In this document: positions 23,045 to 35,943 of the stretch, in pieces
How the letters are laid out: the number at the start of each line of letters is the position of its first letter
Position numbering within the stretch: position 1 is the stretch's first letter
NCBI RefSeq assembly: GCF_963678635.1
Contig: NC_087068.1
Span: 56,390,467-56,454,466, forward strand
Source of the DNA: Symsagittifera roscoffensis
Lineage: Eukaryota > Xenacoelomorpha > Acoela > Convolutidae
DNA length: 64,000 nt
Direction: 5' to 3'
The notes under the pieces: model-generated
The model's database searches: none
Seen by the model: only the letters and a program-made list of their open reading frames with translations
Told to the model about the DNA's origin: nothing
Position numbers and translations under genes: made by a program

Positions 23045-26000
23045 CTGTCTTGTAAAATATTCGAAAACTCCATTTGGTTCCTTAAACATTTCTTAACCCT
23101 CATGGATCTTTCTAGTTCAAGTAAACTTTTTATGTTTCTTGATTTTCAGTCATTGCGCTCCCATAGTTCCTTTAGCTTTATCAAAATCCTCTCAATTAGT
23201 TTTACTCCTAAATACACTATGTACATTATTGACCTACATAAATTGTACTTCCAATTGGTGCCCAACGACAATTTAAGTTATATACTAATTGCAAAATAAT
23301 AATTAGTTTTTTTTTGTCAGGAAAATTTGAATTTGTAATTAATATCAAAAACGTAGAGAAGAAAAAAATCCTGTTTTCTTCAAATAATCCACGGTCTTTG
23401 ATACTAATCGCACAATAAAAATTTGTTTTTTGTAATGAAAATTTGAATTTATAACGAATATTCAAAACGTTTTGATGAACAGAGTCAACACCATCAAGAG
23501 CTAGCAGTGGAGAAAGTGTACAGTTTTCACAGCACCAATTCTTCTCATGTCTGGACACGTCTGGCCACGAAATACATAACTTTTTTATCACGAAGACTTA
23601 AATGAAAATACAAAAGCAATTTTTGTACTATGAAAAAGTATGATAAAGTTGTTACATTCTAAAAAATTGTACGCCAAGCTTTTTTTCAATAAACGAAAAT
23701 ACAACACACCAACCAAGGACTTTCTGTCACAAGAAAACCCAGAGAGAAGCTGGCAGTTACCATGCAGATAAACTGCACTTGGTGATATTAGCAATTTCAA
23801 TTAATGTTACACATTAACACCCGGAGTTATATACAAAATTGTAACGTGATTTTTTGCAGAAGATCGGTGGGTGGGAAAAAGATCTACTTTTTTACAATTT
23901 CAAATTTATCTTAGCATATAAAAAAAACAAAAAAAAATGTTTAAAAAAAGAATTAGGTTTAATGTTTCTGGATTTTTTGGGTGGAAACTCAAACTGGACT
24001 ACAGTGTAGACACAAAAAGTCAAATTTTTCAAGCTAAACTTTTTTGTAAAGTGATTATTTAAGTACAAAAGCAAGTTTGTTACCAAAAGGGGATACACAA
24101 AGTTTACCTCAATTTTGTATTTTTTTCTATGGAAAATTTTTTTATATACAATTTCCTTTTTATTGTTCAAATTTATTTTTGATTCCAAAGTTGCTCTCGT
24201 GTAACCAAAACTGTCACAAATTTATCATTATATCAAAATTGATATCAGGATGCATGAAAATAGTATGCAGATTAAATGAGATCGGCTTAAAATTCAAAAA
24301 ATTATCGAGTCGATTTGGATCAATTTTAAATCGATCTAAAAATAGGCTAAAAAATTGATACCAATCAATTTTAAGTTGAGTTAAATAATATTAAATCTGG
24401 GCCAAAATTACTCCATTCAAATCAATTTTACATCATTTTAAATTGGTTTCTTCAATATATTTTCTATTCAAATTTTAGAATCACGGAAACAAAAGGAAAG
24501 TTTTGTAATATGTCCTAAACACCAAAACCCACATATTACCAATAAAACGTACCAAATGTTTTGAGTTACTTTGCAAAATTTTGCCGTATAAATTGTAGCA
24601 GTTTAATCCTGTGAAACTTTAACTTGGCATCCCAATATCTATTGGAGCTTTAAATGAATGAAAAAGAAAAATATATAAAATTATCATAAGTTTTTTTTCG
24701 AATTTTACGGGTGGTTTTTCGAATTTTAACCTTTTTTTCAATAATTGTTTAATTAGCATGTTTTTTTTCGCCATTTTAGCCAAAAAAAATGATTTAAATC
24801 AAATAAAAATGTTTTTTTTTTCAGACGCATAATTGGATCTTCTTAGGGGTCTTTTAAAATGGATTTAAGTGGATTTTAATAAAATTCAGATGGGTTTCAT
24901 TCAGATTGGGATGGAATTTGGAGAGTCGGAAAATGCATCCAAACTGATTTATTTAGATTTCTTAGACACTTAGTTCATTCCAAAATGTTATAGAAACATT
25001 GCTATAAATTGATTTAAAGTCCAATACAGCTCAGAAAATGTACATTGATAATCGATTTAGATCAGAACCATTTTTGTCAGTGCGGGTCTTATTTCGTTTG
25101 TTTCTTAGCATGAGTTCTTTGTCAACTTCTTTTTAGAACAATTCCACCAGTAAATCTACTTCCAAATCAATTTATAAAGCATCTGTTTTTTTGCTTTTTC
25201 TATGAAAATTGCAAATTGCATTTAATTTACAAAAAAGTTTCCTCGTTGCTTATCGGTGTTTTAATTTTGAGAGAAAAATACCCATATCGGTCAGAAGAAA
25301 AAAACAAATCATAGTATTTGTCCCTAATTTGGCGTTTCAGACACGGTGGTTGCAATTTTTTTTACCCATCCGGTAAATTAATTTCAAGAGTGTTTTTTGT
25401 CCTCTGATTTCTGACTGATTGGTGCTTGCCTTAAGAAGTGAAACGTTTCCTCGGGTTATTTCGTGTGATTCTGTAAAAATTGACTAAAACTATTTTTGTT
25501 ACTTATCCGTGCTACCAAAGTTCAAAATTGTCGAGTAATGAATCAAAGTAATTGCGAAACAGAAAATTTACCCATCAAAAACCAGTATTAATCCAAAGTC
25601 TAACCTGGTATAATCTGTAGAAAATTTTTCTAGAAAGGATTTATTCATTGAAAATAAAAAAAAAATATTGGATTGAAATTTTAATATTGAGCTAATATCG
25701 TCAGTTTTTTTTATCTGACGGATTTTTTTTGAAATTGATAACATATTAAACTTTAAATCTTAAACCTAAAAATGGAATGAAACGTGCTAGAGCGTTAGAA
25801 AAGTTTTTTAATTTAAAATTTTCGAGAAAGATAGAAGTAATTCTTTGAGACCTAAAAGCGACCAACCCGTATAAATTTGTTCTCCATTCAAGGCCTGGAA
25901 ACAATGTGATTTTAATAATTTTCATTGATGCTTATTCCAATTTTTTTGTTTGGTTCACAAAGTTCTTATTCTATGCAGCCAGCGCTCCGGTTATGGACTA

Positions 26001-27952
26001 GAATACTTAATCGACAAGGAAAAACGGCTGTTCGTGCACCAGGTTTGACATCTCTTTTTTTCGAGTCTCTTGTTTAATCCAAACACCCTGAATCCGGGGA
26101 ACAGTTTGTTAAACAATCTCTAGAGGTCTCCTCGACCCGATAAAAATCAAGTAGTAAAATGGCACGACAAGATTATCAAAACGATGAAGATCATCGCACG
26201 ATTCAATACGCTACCTGCTCTGCTGAGATTTTGGTTTGCATACTAGAGGGGGTTGAGCATTAGCGTAATCATTTATTGTCAGATAAGCGGTGCAACCGAC
26301 CGACATTAAGAATAAACTGACTAGCTCTGGGGTTTTGGAAATACCCCTCAAAATTTTTTAAATCTCAAACAAGAAGAAGAAAGAGGGAAATCAGAAGCTT
26401 GAGTGGTACCAGGAGCCTAATCAGAACAGTAAATTCGAACTGAAATAGTGAGAAATGTAATCAAGTACAAAAAAAAAACAATCTTCCATTGGTTTTTTTT
26501 TTTCAATTTCGAGCCAATACGAAAAATAAGCTGGTCACCAGGAGAAGGGTGGAGAAAAAAAGACTTGCGGGAAGTGGCAGAAAACCGAGGGTAGCAGAGA
26601 GTCGGAGACTTCAACAAAAACGGCAGAGATAGAAATGTACTTTTTTTATGCTTTGTGTCACGTGAGGTTTGATCGTCAACGTCTGCACAACAATGAAATC
26701 AGTTTTGCTTCAATTTTCAACAATGATATGGACTTTAAATCGAAAAACAAAATGGAATTTTTTTTCGAGTTTCTGCTTTCAATTTTATCACAATTATTTG
26801 AAACGACATGGTTTCTGTTTTTTTAATACTTCCGCTACCGAGAACGTTTTTTTCTTAGCATGCGCTTCACAATTTCCATACAAACTTCTCTTTTGGGTAG
26901 AGCGAGGGCGAGAAATTGGTATGATAAACTCAGAACAAATGCAACTAGGTATGACTTTGAGGAACGAGTGATCGAACCCTTGGATCTAAAATTGGGAGGA
27001 GAGGTGAGTTTCATGTGTGGTTTGTGGGGCGGTCTGCTGAAAATGAGCTTAATGACGATGTAGGAACTCATGAAACCAACATGGTGCCCAAATCTGAATG
27101 CAGGTCTGATATGATCGTCACAGCAGACATCAAACTAGAACAGGATGATGACAAAAGTTTACACGATTTGGCCGTGATTAACAGTTGATAGCGCAGCAGA
27201 ATGAGACGCCGCCCACGGAGGCGTCCGAAGAATATTTTTTCAGTGATTAGACGAAAAAGACTTTATCCTGGGCCGCCAGTTGAGGACTGGAAGGGCAAGT
27301 ATGTGGTTCAGGCAACTGCTTGAATATCGTGAGTACGGGCCACTGCTTGGATATCCTGAGATATTACAGCATGGTTAGCTCGATTGAATCGTTAAAATTT
27401 CTGGAAATGGGCGCGCGAACTAGTGACATTCTTGAGTGTGGAATTAATCACTGGAGCGTAACAGATGGAACAGCAGATAGGAGGTTCGCGAGAACCTCTT
27501 GAATTTGAAAATTTAAAACATTGTGAAGGATATCATAAGACACCGCCTCAAAATACTTGGTGGGATCCAGTTCTGCACCATACTCACGCACATCTTTGTA
27601 GTTGACACGAGTACGCAACACATGTTGACCGATCGACTTTTCTCAGTGTCTAATTGAGTGCGAATGGCATTATGTCCAACAAATCATATGAATTGTTGAC
27701 GAAGACTCTCTCTTGCGCAGCCGGAGAGATCTAAAGGTGAGTTGAAAGACAAAGTGGGAGAAAACTTAATGAAGTTGAGCGAAAGAAATTTGCAGGAGAG
27801 GAGTGTGAGTAAAGTACTGGTGACTGATTTCCCAACAATTGACAAAAAGGACGAGACAAATTAGTTGATAAGGGGAACTGAATCGTTGTAGAAGCCTCAG
27901 AATACCGGACCTGGTGAAACATTTTGTGAAGTCATGGGGATCAACCTTTTCA

Positions 27953-28302
27953 CTGCCTGGTGCAGACGTTCTTGTACACAAAACTAGAGAACCTAAAGGT
28001 TGGTGTGGAACTCGGGAGAACTGTTCTCCACGGGGCTGATGGCCAGGTGCAGACGTTCTTGTACACAAAACTAGAGAACCTAAAGGTTGGTGTGGAACTC
28101 GGGAGAACTGTTCTCCACGGGGCTGATATATCAAGGCTGATGGCCAGCACCATGACGTTCTTGTACACAACGTTCTTGTACACACACTGCCTGGTGCAGA
28201 CGTTCTTGTACACAAAACTAGAGAACCTAAAGGTTGGTGTGGAACTCGGGAGAACTGTTCTCCACGGGGCTGATATATCAAGGCTGATGGCCAGCACCAT
28301 GA
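27953..28302 (+). repeat. Minisatellite of ~86-bp units, three copies
   Basis: The unit from about CAGACGTTCTTGTACACAAA to CCACGGGGCTGAT occurs at 27953-28040, 28041-28126 and 28187-28274. A second motif, ATATCAAGGCTGATGGCCAG, follows copies 2 and 3. Partial extra copies of CGTTCTTGTACACA lie between copies 2 and 3. The plus strand stays open through the units (27960-28346), repeating a peptide containing TKLENLKVGVELGR. Whether it is or was coding is unknown. Confidence 0.85.
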
Positions 28303-28734
28303 TAGCGGTAAGATGTTTGAAAGCCAGTGGGGGGACGAATAAATAAGAAATGGCGGTCCGACCCCCCGAAATTTTGAGCAACTTAAAATTCAATATCATG
28401 TTGGATTTATTGAAGACCAACTGCACGATATCGAAGATAACTAAGGCAATTAAAAGACTATGTGCAAGGCAGATTTGGATGTCTTGGGTTCCGCGGTGAT
28501 ATGATGACGTGGATATATAAGCGCGCAAATCGTCACAAGTCCCGCAAACCGGATGACTATCAATCATTGTAGTTTGATATACGACCAAATGCCTGTAAGA
28601 AAGTTTTATTGACTCACAGGAAAGCTTTCACCACGGCTGTGAGGCGTAAACTCACAGGAAAGCTGTCACCACGGCTGTACGCGAATTGTCTTGTACAACA
28701 CAAAACGGAAAAAAATGAGGTCTTGAGAGCTGAC
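28303..28734. other. No gene recognised
   Basis: Includes a short direct repeat (ACTCACAGGAAAGCTTTCACCACGG-like, near 28613 and 28652, sharing CTCACAGGAAAGCT) and leads into the diverged tandem repeat. No domain recognised. Confidence 0.4.
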
Positions 28735-30400
28735 CTGGAGCCAGACGTAAGCCTGTGCTCACACAACAATTTCTACCGGATTTGCAAGCAAAATATGAAT
28801 GTGGACCCCCTATCGTTGAAAACACAGATTTTCGGGAAAAACATTTGGGTTATGGCCCAAAACTTCGTCGACCTGCTACGAAAAAATTTGAAGACAGCAA
28901 GATGAAAGATAGTGACCGAGTGCAGGAGGACAAAGCCATGAACTGTGAAAGCTGCCATAGAGATGCCATGAAGATTAGAACTGTGAAGAAGAAAGAAAAC
29001 GATGAATTATCTTTGTGCGTTAAAAATTAACCAAGCAAATTAAATCTGGAGATTGAAACTTCAATTTTGTGTTTTGATAAAAATCTGGTCAGACCAGATG
29101 TTGATTTTGTTATCGTTATTTTATCACTGAAAGTATAACAAAAATTTTATTTGGCATTACTTTTTATACAGGTGGATAACTAGCTTAAAAACTTATTCAA
29201 GCTGGGTGAAAGTTTTTATTCTGCCTAGGCCACGTTTTCATTTTGTGGCGATCTGGTGGGTTTTGGTTACGATTGCTGGAAATAGGCGGGTACCTTGCTA
29301 CCTCCCCCAGCCACAAAGTCTCTCAGTCTTATAATTTAGGGCAACTGCATGACTAAATTATTATACTTGGTCAGTAGCTGTAAGTTCATTTTAAGCGGTT
29401 TGTGTCGTGGCATATGAAACCTTAAAGTGACAATCGCGTAAATAGACAGAAAATAAATATTATCTACGACACTCCTCATGTTGCGTTTTTTGTCAAAATT
29501 TTGTCAAGGCAGATAAACGGCAGTGTTATGATAACCTTTATGACACGGAGTGGTTTGAGGTGACGTAGATAAATTAAGAAGCGTTAGCCTGTGCTTACAC
29601 AAGAGTTTCTACCGGAGCCGGGAGCAAAAGATGAACGTTGACCTCCTATCCTGTTGAAAACACCGGTTATCGGAACAAAAAAAATGAAAGCTGCGGCATG
29701 GCCCGGAACTCTGTCGACGTGCTACGAAAAGTACTTGAAGACAACAAGATGGAATGGATTGACGAAGTGCTTGAAGACAAAGCCAAAAATCAAGAGAGAG
29801 AATGTAAACTATGAGTTGTGTTTGTGCGATTAATCTTAATCAAGCTAATTAGGCCTGGATTTTGAAACTTTACTTTTTTATTGGATCTAAATATGGTCAG
29901 ACCAGGTGTTAATGTTATTATTTTTGCTAATAGTGAAAATACAAAAAAAAAATTACTTGGTATTTTTTTTTTATAGATAGATAAACCAGTTTAATAATTT
30001 AATTAGTTCTGACTGAAAGTTTTCAATCTGCATAGGAAAAGTATTTTTTTTTGTGGCAATCTGGTTGCGTTTCTTACGATCGCCTGAAAAGGGCGTGTAT
30101 CTCGATACCTTCCCTAGCCACAAAATTTCTCAGTTTCAAAACTTAGGGCAATTTCTTGTCCAAACTATTATACTTGTTGAGTAACTCTAAGTTTAATTTT
30201 AGTGGCGCGTGGCCATGCCACGTCCTTAACCTTTTTTAAAAAGAGACAAAATAAATTTGATCTGTCAAATGGCGTAAGTTGTCAGAAATTAAATTTTAAC
30301 TACAACACTCCTCATGGTGCAAACTTTGTGCAAAGTTTGACAAGGCACTAAAAAAGTAGCCTTATGATGCTCTTTATGACACATAGTGAGATGAGATTAG
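28735..30400 (+). repeat. Diverged tandem repeat, two ~815-bp units
   Basis: 28735-29545 and about 29572-30400 align along their length (e.g. GCCTGTGCTCACACAACA against GCCTGTGCTTACACAAGA, and CTGCTACGAAAA against GTGCTACGAAAA). The divergence points to an old duplication. Both units end near TCTACGACACTCCTCATGTTGC (29463) or a variant (30298), a motif also at 41221-41242 just after a Penelope RT remnant. The units may therefore be Penelope-like 3' sequence. The frame in unit 1 (28755-29030) is not recognised. Confidence 0.65.
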
Positions 30401-30722
30401 CTAGAAAAATTTTGTTTCTGATGCAAGTTGTAGTTTATAGAACAACGCTGGATCACCACACGATGATATCCCAGAGTTATGCATTCGAAGGAGACATTGT
30501 TTGGGCTGTCCGGGTGTATCTGCTATTATGGGGATAGTAAAGCTGAAACTTCCATTGCACGAAAAATGAAGCATTAAGCACTTTTTTTATCTTTTAATTA
30601 AATGAAATTTAAACTTAGTTTTTCCATTTTTCAGTTTAAATTTCTAAACATGTCATTTTTGCTTTTCGAAAATTATTTAGTTTTGTATTAGCCAAAAAAT
30701 TAGTTTTCGGAACTATAACTTA

Positions 30723-31480
30723 TGGTTCAGTTCTCTGCTCCTGAACATCATGCGTGTTTTTACTCGATCTCTCTTTCCAGATGTGAAGTGCTTCTAATGC
30801 CAGTAGCTTGACGTTGGTGTTAGCTTGGTCTACAACCTCCCATGACATTCCCGCGCTCGTGCCCTCAATTCCACACTGCCTTGGATGTTATCCTACGGGT
30901 GAACCCTCTTTTTGGTGTTGGTCAGTTCTAGTGGTTAGATGTCGAACCGTTTGGCCAACATAGGTTGAGTTACATCCACAACATGAAATCTTTTAAGCCA
31001 CTTTTGATTTTAGTTCAGACGAAAAAGAAGACTTTAAGTATGGAAGGCAAGTTTTAGGCTGTTTTGGTGTTGAAAACATTTGGTGCCATGATTAAGTTCC
31101 GCACCTTATTTGCAAACATCAGACTCACATTGCCTCGGTACTGCAAAACAGTCATGGGTCGTGTGTCTGTGTTATCAAAACCCCCTGTAGTGTTTCATCA
31201 AAACCCCCAAAACCCACTTGATGTAGGTCCTAGCCAGGGATCTTGTTGACTTTTCCTTTGATGAGTTTGTCAAGGGTTCTTGAAACAATCTTATCAGTGC
31301 AAGATTTTGGTCATTGGTTGTCAGTCCATTGTTTTCTAATTATCTTCATGGCCTTTGGAATTTAATTCCTAGCCTAAATGCTTCTAAAAATTCGATGAAC
31401 TGCTCCTTCTATTAGGTTCTTCCTTTAATGGAGATGGTGGTTTTCCCTAATTGAGAACCAGTGGAACGCGTACAGAAAAT
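30723..31480 (-). pseudogene. Penelope-like element remnant with GIY-YIG endonuclease
   Basis: Minus-strand translation of 31000-30723 shows a cysteine-rich lead (SCCGCNS) and a GIY-YIG core STYVGQTVRHLTTR. The conserved helix LLALEALHIWKER carries the Glu expected in this nuclease family, and Asn/His residues follow. This order (C-x-C linker then GIY-YIG) is typical of the C-terminus of Penelope-like retroelements, whose endonuclease nicks target DNA. One in-frame TAA interrupts it (after SPVG). Upstream on the minus strand, to about 31480, the RT C-terminal region is more degraded. The element is dead. Confidence 0.8.
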
Positions 31481-32435
31481 TGTACAAAGTCATTCTTGTT
31501 TTTCTTCTTTTTGAAAACAATTGCATATAGAAGTTAATATAGTTAATTGCATATAGAAGTAAGTACAGATTTTTTTTTTAAAAAAAAACATATTTTCTAC
31601 ATCGAAATTTTTATTGCTTTTTCTCGTGTCTCTTCTTTTTAATGTACTCATTCATAAGGTCCGATTCAGATTGTTGCACCAAAGTTTAAAGGATCTGGAA
31701 TCGGAAGACAGAAGGGTCTGTTCAACAATCGTGATGACTAATCCCAGACTCTCTCTTAATCCGAATACAAACAATAGGGAAAAAACTTCGCTACCTGCAT
31801 CCAATCGAAGACGTTTAAACTAGCAGCCACAGATCAAACAACTATCGACACGGCAGCCCCAAAGATATTTCCAAATATCTTAAGACGAGAAGTACGCAAA
31901 TCAGGCCGATTATGTAATGTAGGATAAAGGGCCTGCCCTACATTGAGAAAGCGCTGTGACGAACGGACATTTTGGTCATTCCCATTACCAAGTACCTCTC
32001 ATCGAAGAGGAAGGGAAAACACGAGCCAGAATTGATGAGAGAGTATTTGAAGCTCCGCCAAGACAGTGCCCTGGAGTTTCAGTCACTCAAGTTGGTAGTG
32101 GAGAACCAGGGAGGTCTACCAGGACAGATTGGAAAGACAAGATCAGCCACGAACAGACCCTCACAGACAAAGAGAAAGGCACTAGCAGTATATAATAGTG
32201 GGATCAAATGTATGGCACTTCTTCAAACTATTAGTGTTGCAAAGGCGCTGAGGGCGGATGTGTTGGCTGGGGACCTTCAGCTGGAGCTGAACGACCAATA
32301 AGTGGTAAGATATTGTTGGGGCTGTTTTTTTTTGCTGGGTGCTACATGAGTTTGAATGCTCGTTGCCTGAAAAGAAGAGATGATCGCAGTTTTACTGCCT
32401 CCACCAATCCTTAGATTGGTCCTGAGAAAAAACTG
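31481..32435 (+). other. Unrecognised, somewhat GC-richer DNA with a short frame
   Basis: A plus-strand frame of 109 aa lies at 31972-32301, polar with Lys/Arg and Gln (KRKGKHEPELMREYLKLR). It overlaps another frame at 31956-32195. The composition resembles the element-derived stretch at 41-52 kb rather than the AT-rich background, so a gag-like fragment is possible. I do not recognise it. It ends abruptly where duplication copy 2 begins. Confidence 0.35.
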
Positions 32436-34684
32436 TGGTACATTTTGATTTTGTGATTGCAATTAGTTTTGGTTATTCGTATTGGGGGGTTTTGTTGTTT
32501 TGGATTTTTGGAAAAAACTATAATTATGATCTGAGAAGTTAATTAATGTTTTTGCTTATTTGTTTGTCTTGACGTTGTTACTGGTCTAAATGATTGATAG
32601 TCCCTCTGTGAATATTTTGGACTGACTGAAGGTTTCACTGTCGATTGTATAGTTGTTTGTGGAAATACTGTGTTTTTATTTTTTTGGAGTTGTAAAAATT
32701 GGGTGAATAGGATAAATGATTTGTTGTTGTGTTGTTGGTATTGTTTCAATTATTTCTTTATTTACAAAATGTGATGGAGTTTGATTTTATTATTGTGTAA
32801 GAATTCTTGTTCCATTTAAATATTCTTGGTTAATAATTGTAGAATTTAAACTATTCTTTCCTTCTCTATCGGTGAACTTTGATTTATAGTAAAAAGGTGT
32901 TGCATCAATGGTAAGTGGGGTTTTTCTAACATAATCTTTATTAATGGAAGTTGTGGTGGTTGCTTGACTTGATATGTCAGTTGGTAAATTAATAAATGAC
33001 GGATGACACCATTCAGGGTCCCAAACATAATTTGTTTCGTCTGTCAATATAGTTTCATCGTCTGATTTTTGTGGTTGAAATTTTTTGCTTGCTAGTGATA
33101 TTAGTTCAAGATTAAAAGCAAACTAATCAGTTATAACCCATGCTAGTATTTTTTGTAGATCGTGTTTAACATTCTGTGATATATCGTTATTAGTGAGATT
33201 TTCACGGATTGTATTTAAAATTTTGAGAAAATACTTATTTCTTGTCTTACAGCTGTGTGTCGGGATGTTTGAGTTGGTGAGTCACCTTAAGTTTCTTTCA
33301 CTTCTAGTATAGATAGATAGCTATGAATAATTGAAAATACATCATTTGTGAATGTACAATTTGCTCTGAATGAATTTTGGTGTTATATTTTTTATATAGC
33401 CTATAAAAAATTTTGAGAATTCTGTATCTATATCGTCAGTTTGTATTTGGTTTTTTTTTGTGATTTAGATTTGGTGCTGCGATTTCGACTGTAACTATAC
33501 CATAATGTGATGTGATATACATATATTTTTTAGGTAATGATCACGGATTTGTCGCTATATTTGTGATTCAGGGAATTCATGTTTACAGGGGCTAATTCCT
33601 TTTTCAAATTAATTTACAGTTAAGTTATGACAAAATTGTATTTGTCCTCTGGAGGGATCGATTAGTGGTTTTAATAAAAATGGGAACATCGAGTTATCGT
33701 CACAGATTTCGTTTTATTTGATCATGTTCTATATTGTAAGACTGTTAGTGTGTAACATTCAATACGTCCTATTGGTTGATTCCAATTAGATAGACGTAAT
33801 GGTTTGTTAATGTATGACTTTTTATTTTGCGTTTTCTTTTATTGATGATGGTGTTGTGGCTTCTGAGCCGGAAAAACATATATGGTAGTCGATCGGTTTA
33901 TTTTTGTTTATGGAATCTTTTAATTCTTGAAGTTCCTGTATTGTGTTTGTGTCTGATTCTGAGACTGCGTTTCGTTGTTTTGAAAATCGTTTTCTGATAA
34001 TTTGTTCTTGTTTTGTTATGATTGTTTTTTTTTCATGTTTGCCGTTTTGATCTTATATATCCTATTGTTTGTCTGGGTGGTGTGATAACAAAGTCCTATC
34101 TTTTGTTTTTAATTAAACTATTATGTAAAACGATTGTTTTTTTGTTACCTAGATTATCTCTTGACATAAGCTTAGGATGATGGGTGCAATAATTGGGTTA
34201 GAGGTTTTTAATTTCTTAAAACTGTTAGTTCTTATGCCTTTTGTGTAGTTATCCTATCTTGGGTCATAACTTGTCGTGGTTTTGGCGGGTTGGAGAGAGA
34301 AGTATATCGATTCGTGAGAATGATTTTTTACTTTCTCGTGACTAAGTTCTAATTTAAGATAGACTAAACTAATCTTTCTAAGGGTTGTGATTTGTGCTCA
34401 AGGGTTGGAGAATTGTAAATCAATCCACAACGTTCAGGTATAATTAGAACGCGAGTAGATTGTTAGATACTATTTTATGACTTACTAAGTTTAAGTGCTT
34501 TAGCCTGGGTCATCTAAGAGGAAGGGAAACAAATGAAGGATGAGTAATCGAAGTTCTTCACTGTTTATCTTAATTAAAATGGTTAGTTTTTTCGAAAACT
34601 TCTATTATTCCTGTAATTTTGACAAGGTTGGGTAGTGAATTGACGTTTGAGGTCGTAAGATACTTTTTAAATGTGGGGGCGGCA
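32436..34684 (-). mobile_element. Truncated second copy of the gypsy element 5' part
   Basis: Contains minus-strand gag N-terminal frames (32543-32749 and 32790-33047, nearly identical to 15.3-15.95 kb), the leader and the altered primer-binding site. All sequence 3' of mid-gag is absent. It arose with the duplication, not by a separate insertion, because the flanking DNA is duplicated too. Confidence 0.8.
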
Positions 34685-35201
34685 GAACAAAATTGTTCCG
34701 TTTGATCCAAGGAAAGCCTTGATGATCAGGAAATAAAGAAATTTAATTTAAGTGGCTGTTTAAAGATCCAAGGAAAGCCTTGATGATCTGTTTTTTAAGT
34801 TAAGATAAATTAGGAGAAAACAAGGATATGCCTTGATATAATTTAAGGTAAAGTTTCAAGTGTGAAAAATTTAAGATTAAGGTTTAGATGATGTTAGCTT
34901 TGTGTAATTTGCTGTTATTTCTTAGGTGATGAATCTGGGATGAAGAAATGATACGACAGATTATTAAAAATAACGATGATTTTCTGTTTCAACTAATTTT
35001 TGTGTTTTCATCCAATAAATTATTTTATTCAAATGTTTTAATTTATTGCAGATTTTTTGGAGAGAACGACTTGTGTTGTTTTTATCAGTCGTTATTGTAT
35101 AAATAGTAGGTTTAGCATCATTAAAGGTGCTGAAAGATTTCTTCAAATTTTATGTCATTGAATAAAATTTTAAATTTACTGCGGAAAGGATTCTAATTAC
35201 A

Positions 35202-35943
35202 TAGCTTTGTTCCGGTTTCCGTTGAGCTATCATGAAATCAATCAGTAGATTTCTTCCTAAGCGTAGATCGTGCCTTGTCCTTGGTCTTCTCGCAATACCT
35301 GGTATTTCTCTTTACTTCTCGCAATACCTGGTATTTCAATTGACTATTTCATGTAACTTTTTTGCAATTTTGCAATTGTCTAATTCTAAATCTATTTTTC
35401 TAAATCTAATATAGTTAAGGTCTTGCTTGTGAATTTTGGTCGCACCAGATGAGTTATGCGCTATTGACTGCACTCAAAGAGTAATTTCAGATAAGGTACA
35501 CCGTCTGCTCGTCACGCTTTCTTATTTTCGGCCGGATAGATTCGTGCAAGTTCTTTGTCTAATACCGATTTTAAACTTACTCTTATATCTCCTAGTCTCA
35601 ATAGATCTAGTGTATCCTGGTTTATGCGATATTCAAATTGCTCTGGTAGTTTCAGCTTTTACAAATAACTGTAAATTTTAGTTATGGAATTTGATTGGTT
35701 AGTTAAGAATGTTTTATAGAATTAGAGAATTATATTTATAACCAATTATAAATTCTAGTTTAGAACTGGTTCCAATATGATTCGACCGACTCGGCACGAG
35801 CATCATCAAACGGTGTCCACTCTGCGACCATGGTGTTATTCGTGTTGTTAGCTGATGTTAATACGGGTGTACAAAATTGGGTTTTGAAGGAGTGTTACAT
35901 AATTCAAATCTAAAATTATTTTTTCCTTCGGTATGTCAACAAA
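35202..35943 (+). repeat. Block inverted relative to copy 1
   Basis: Inverted counterpart of 18102-18824. Left junction ATTACATAGCTTTGTTCC, right junction GTCAACAAACTTACTTT. It contains a 20-bp-scale duplication (two ATACCAGGTATTTC motifs near 35298-35340) missing from copy 1. Confidence 0.85.
35464..35776 (+). repeat. Dispersed repeat, copy C
   Basis: Same family as 3185-3543 (+) and 18275-18588 (-). It lacks the extra segment and hairpin of copy A. Confidence 0.75.

Larger units (their letters stand above)
22441..27952. other. AT-rich non-coding DNA, no gene supported
   Basis: No frame over about 121 codons and none with a recognisable domain on either strand. Poly-T/poly-A runs and short microsatellites are present (22721-22739, 23010-23044). 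From about 27.2 kb base composition becomes more balanced and the sequence may be remnants of an element feeding into the 27953-28302 array. Confidence 0.55.

Noticed and set aside
22967-23299. 110-aa frame starting in the GA repeat
   Set aside because: Its N-terminus is the microsatellite and the rest resembles nothing.
27766-28588. Long minus-strand frames (171 and 212 aa)
   Set aside because: They overlap each other and the plus-strand frame through the minisatellite; repeated units keep several frames open at once.
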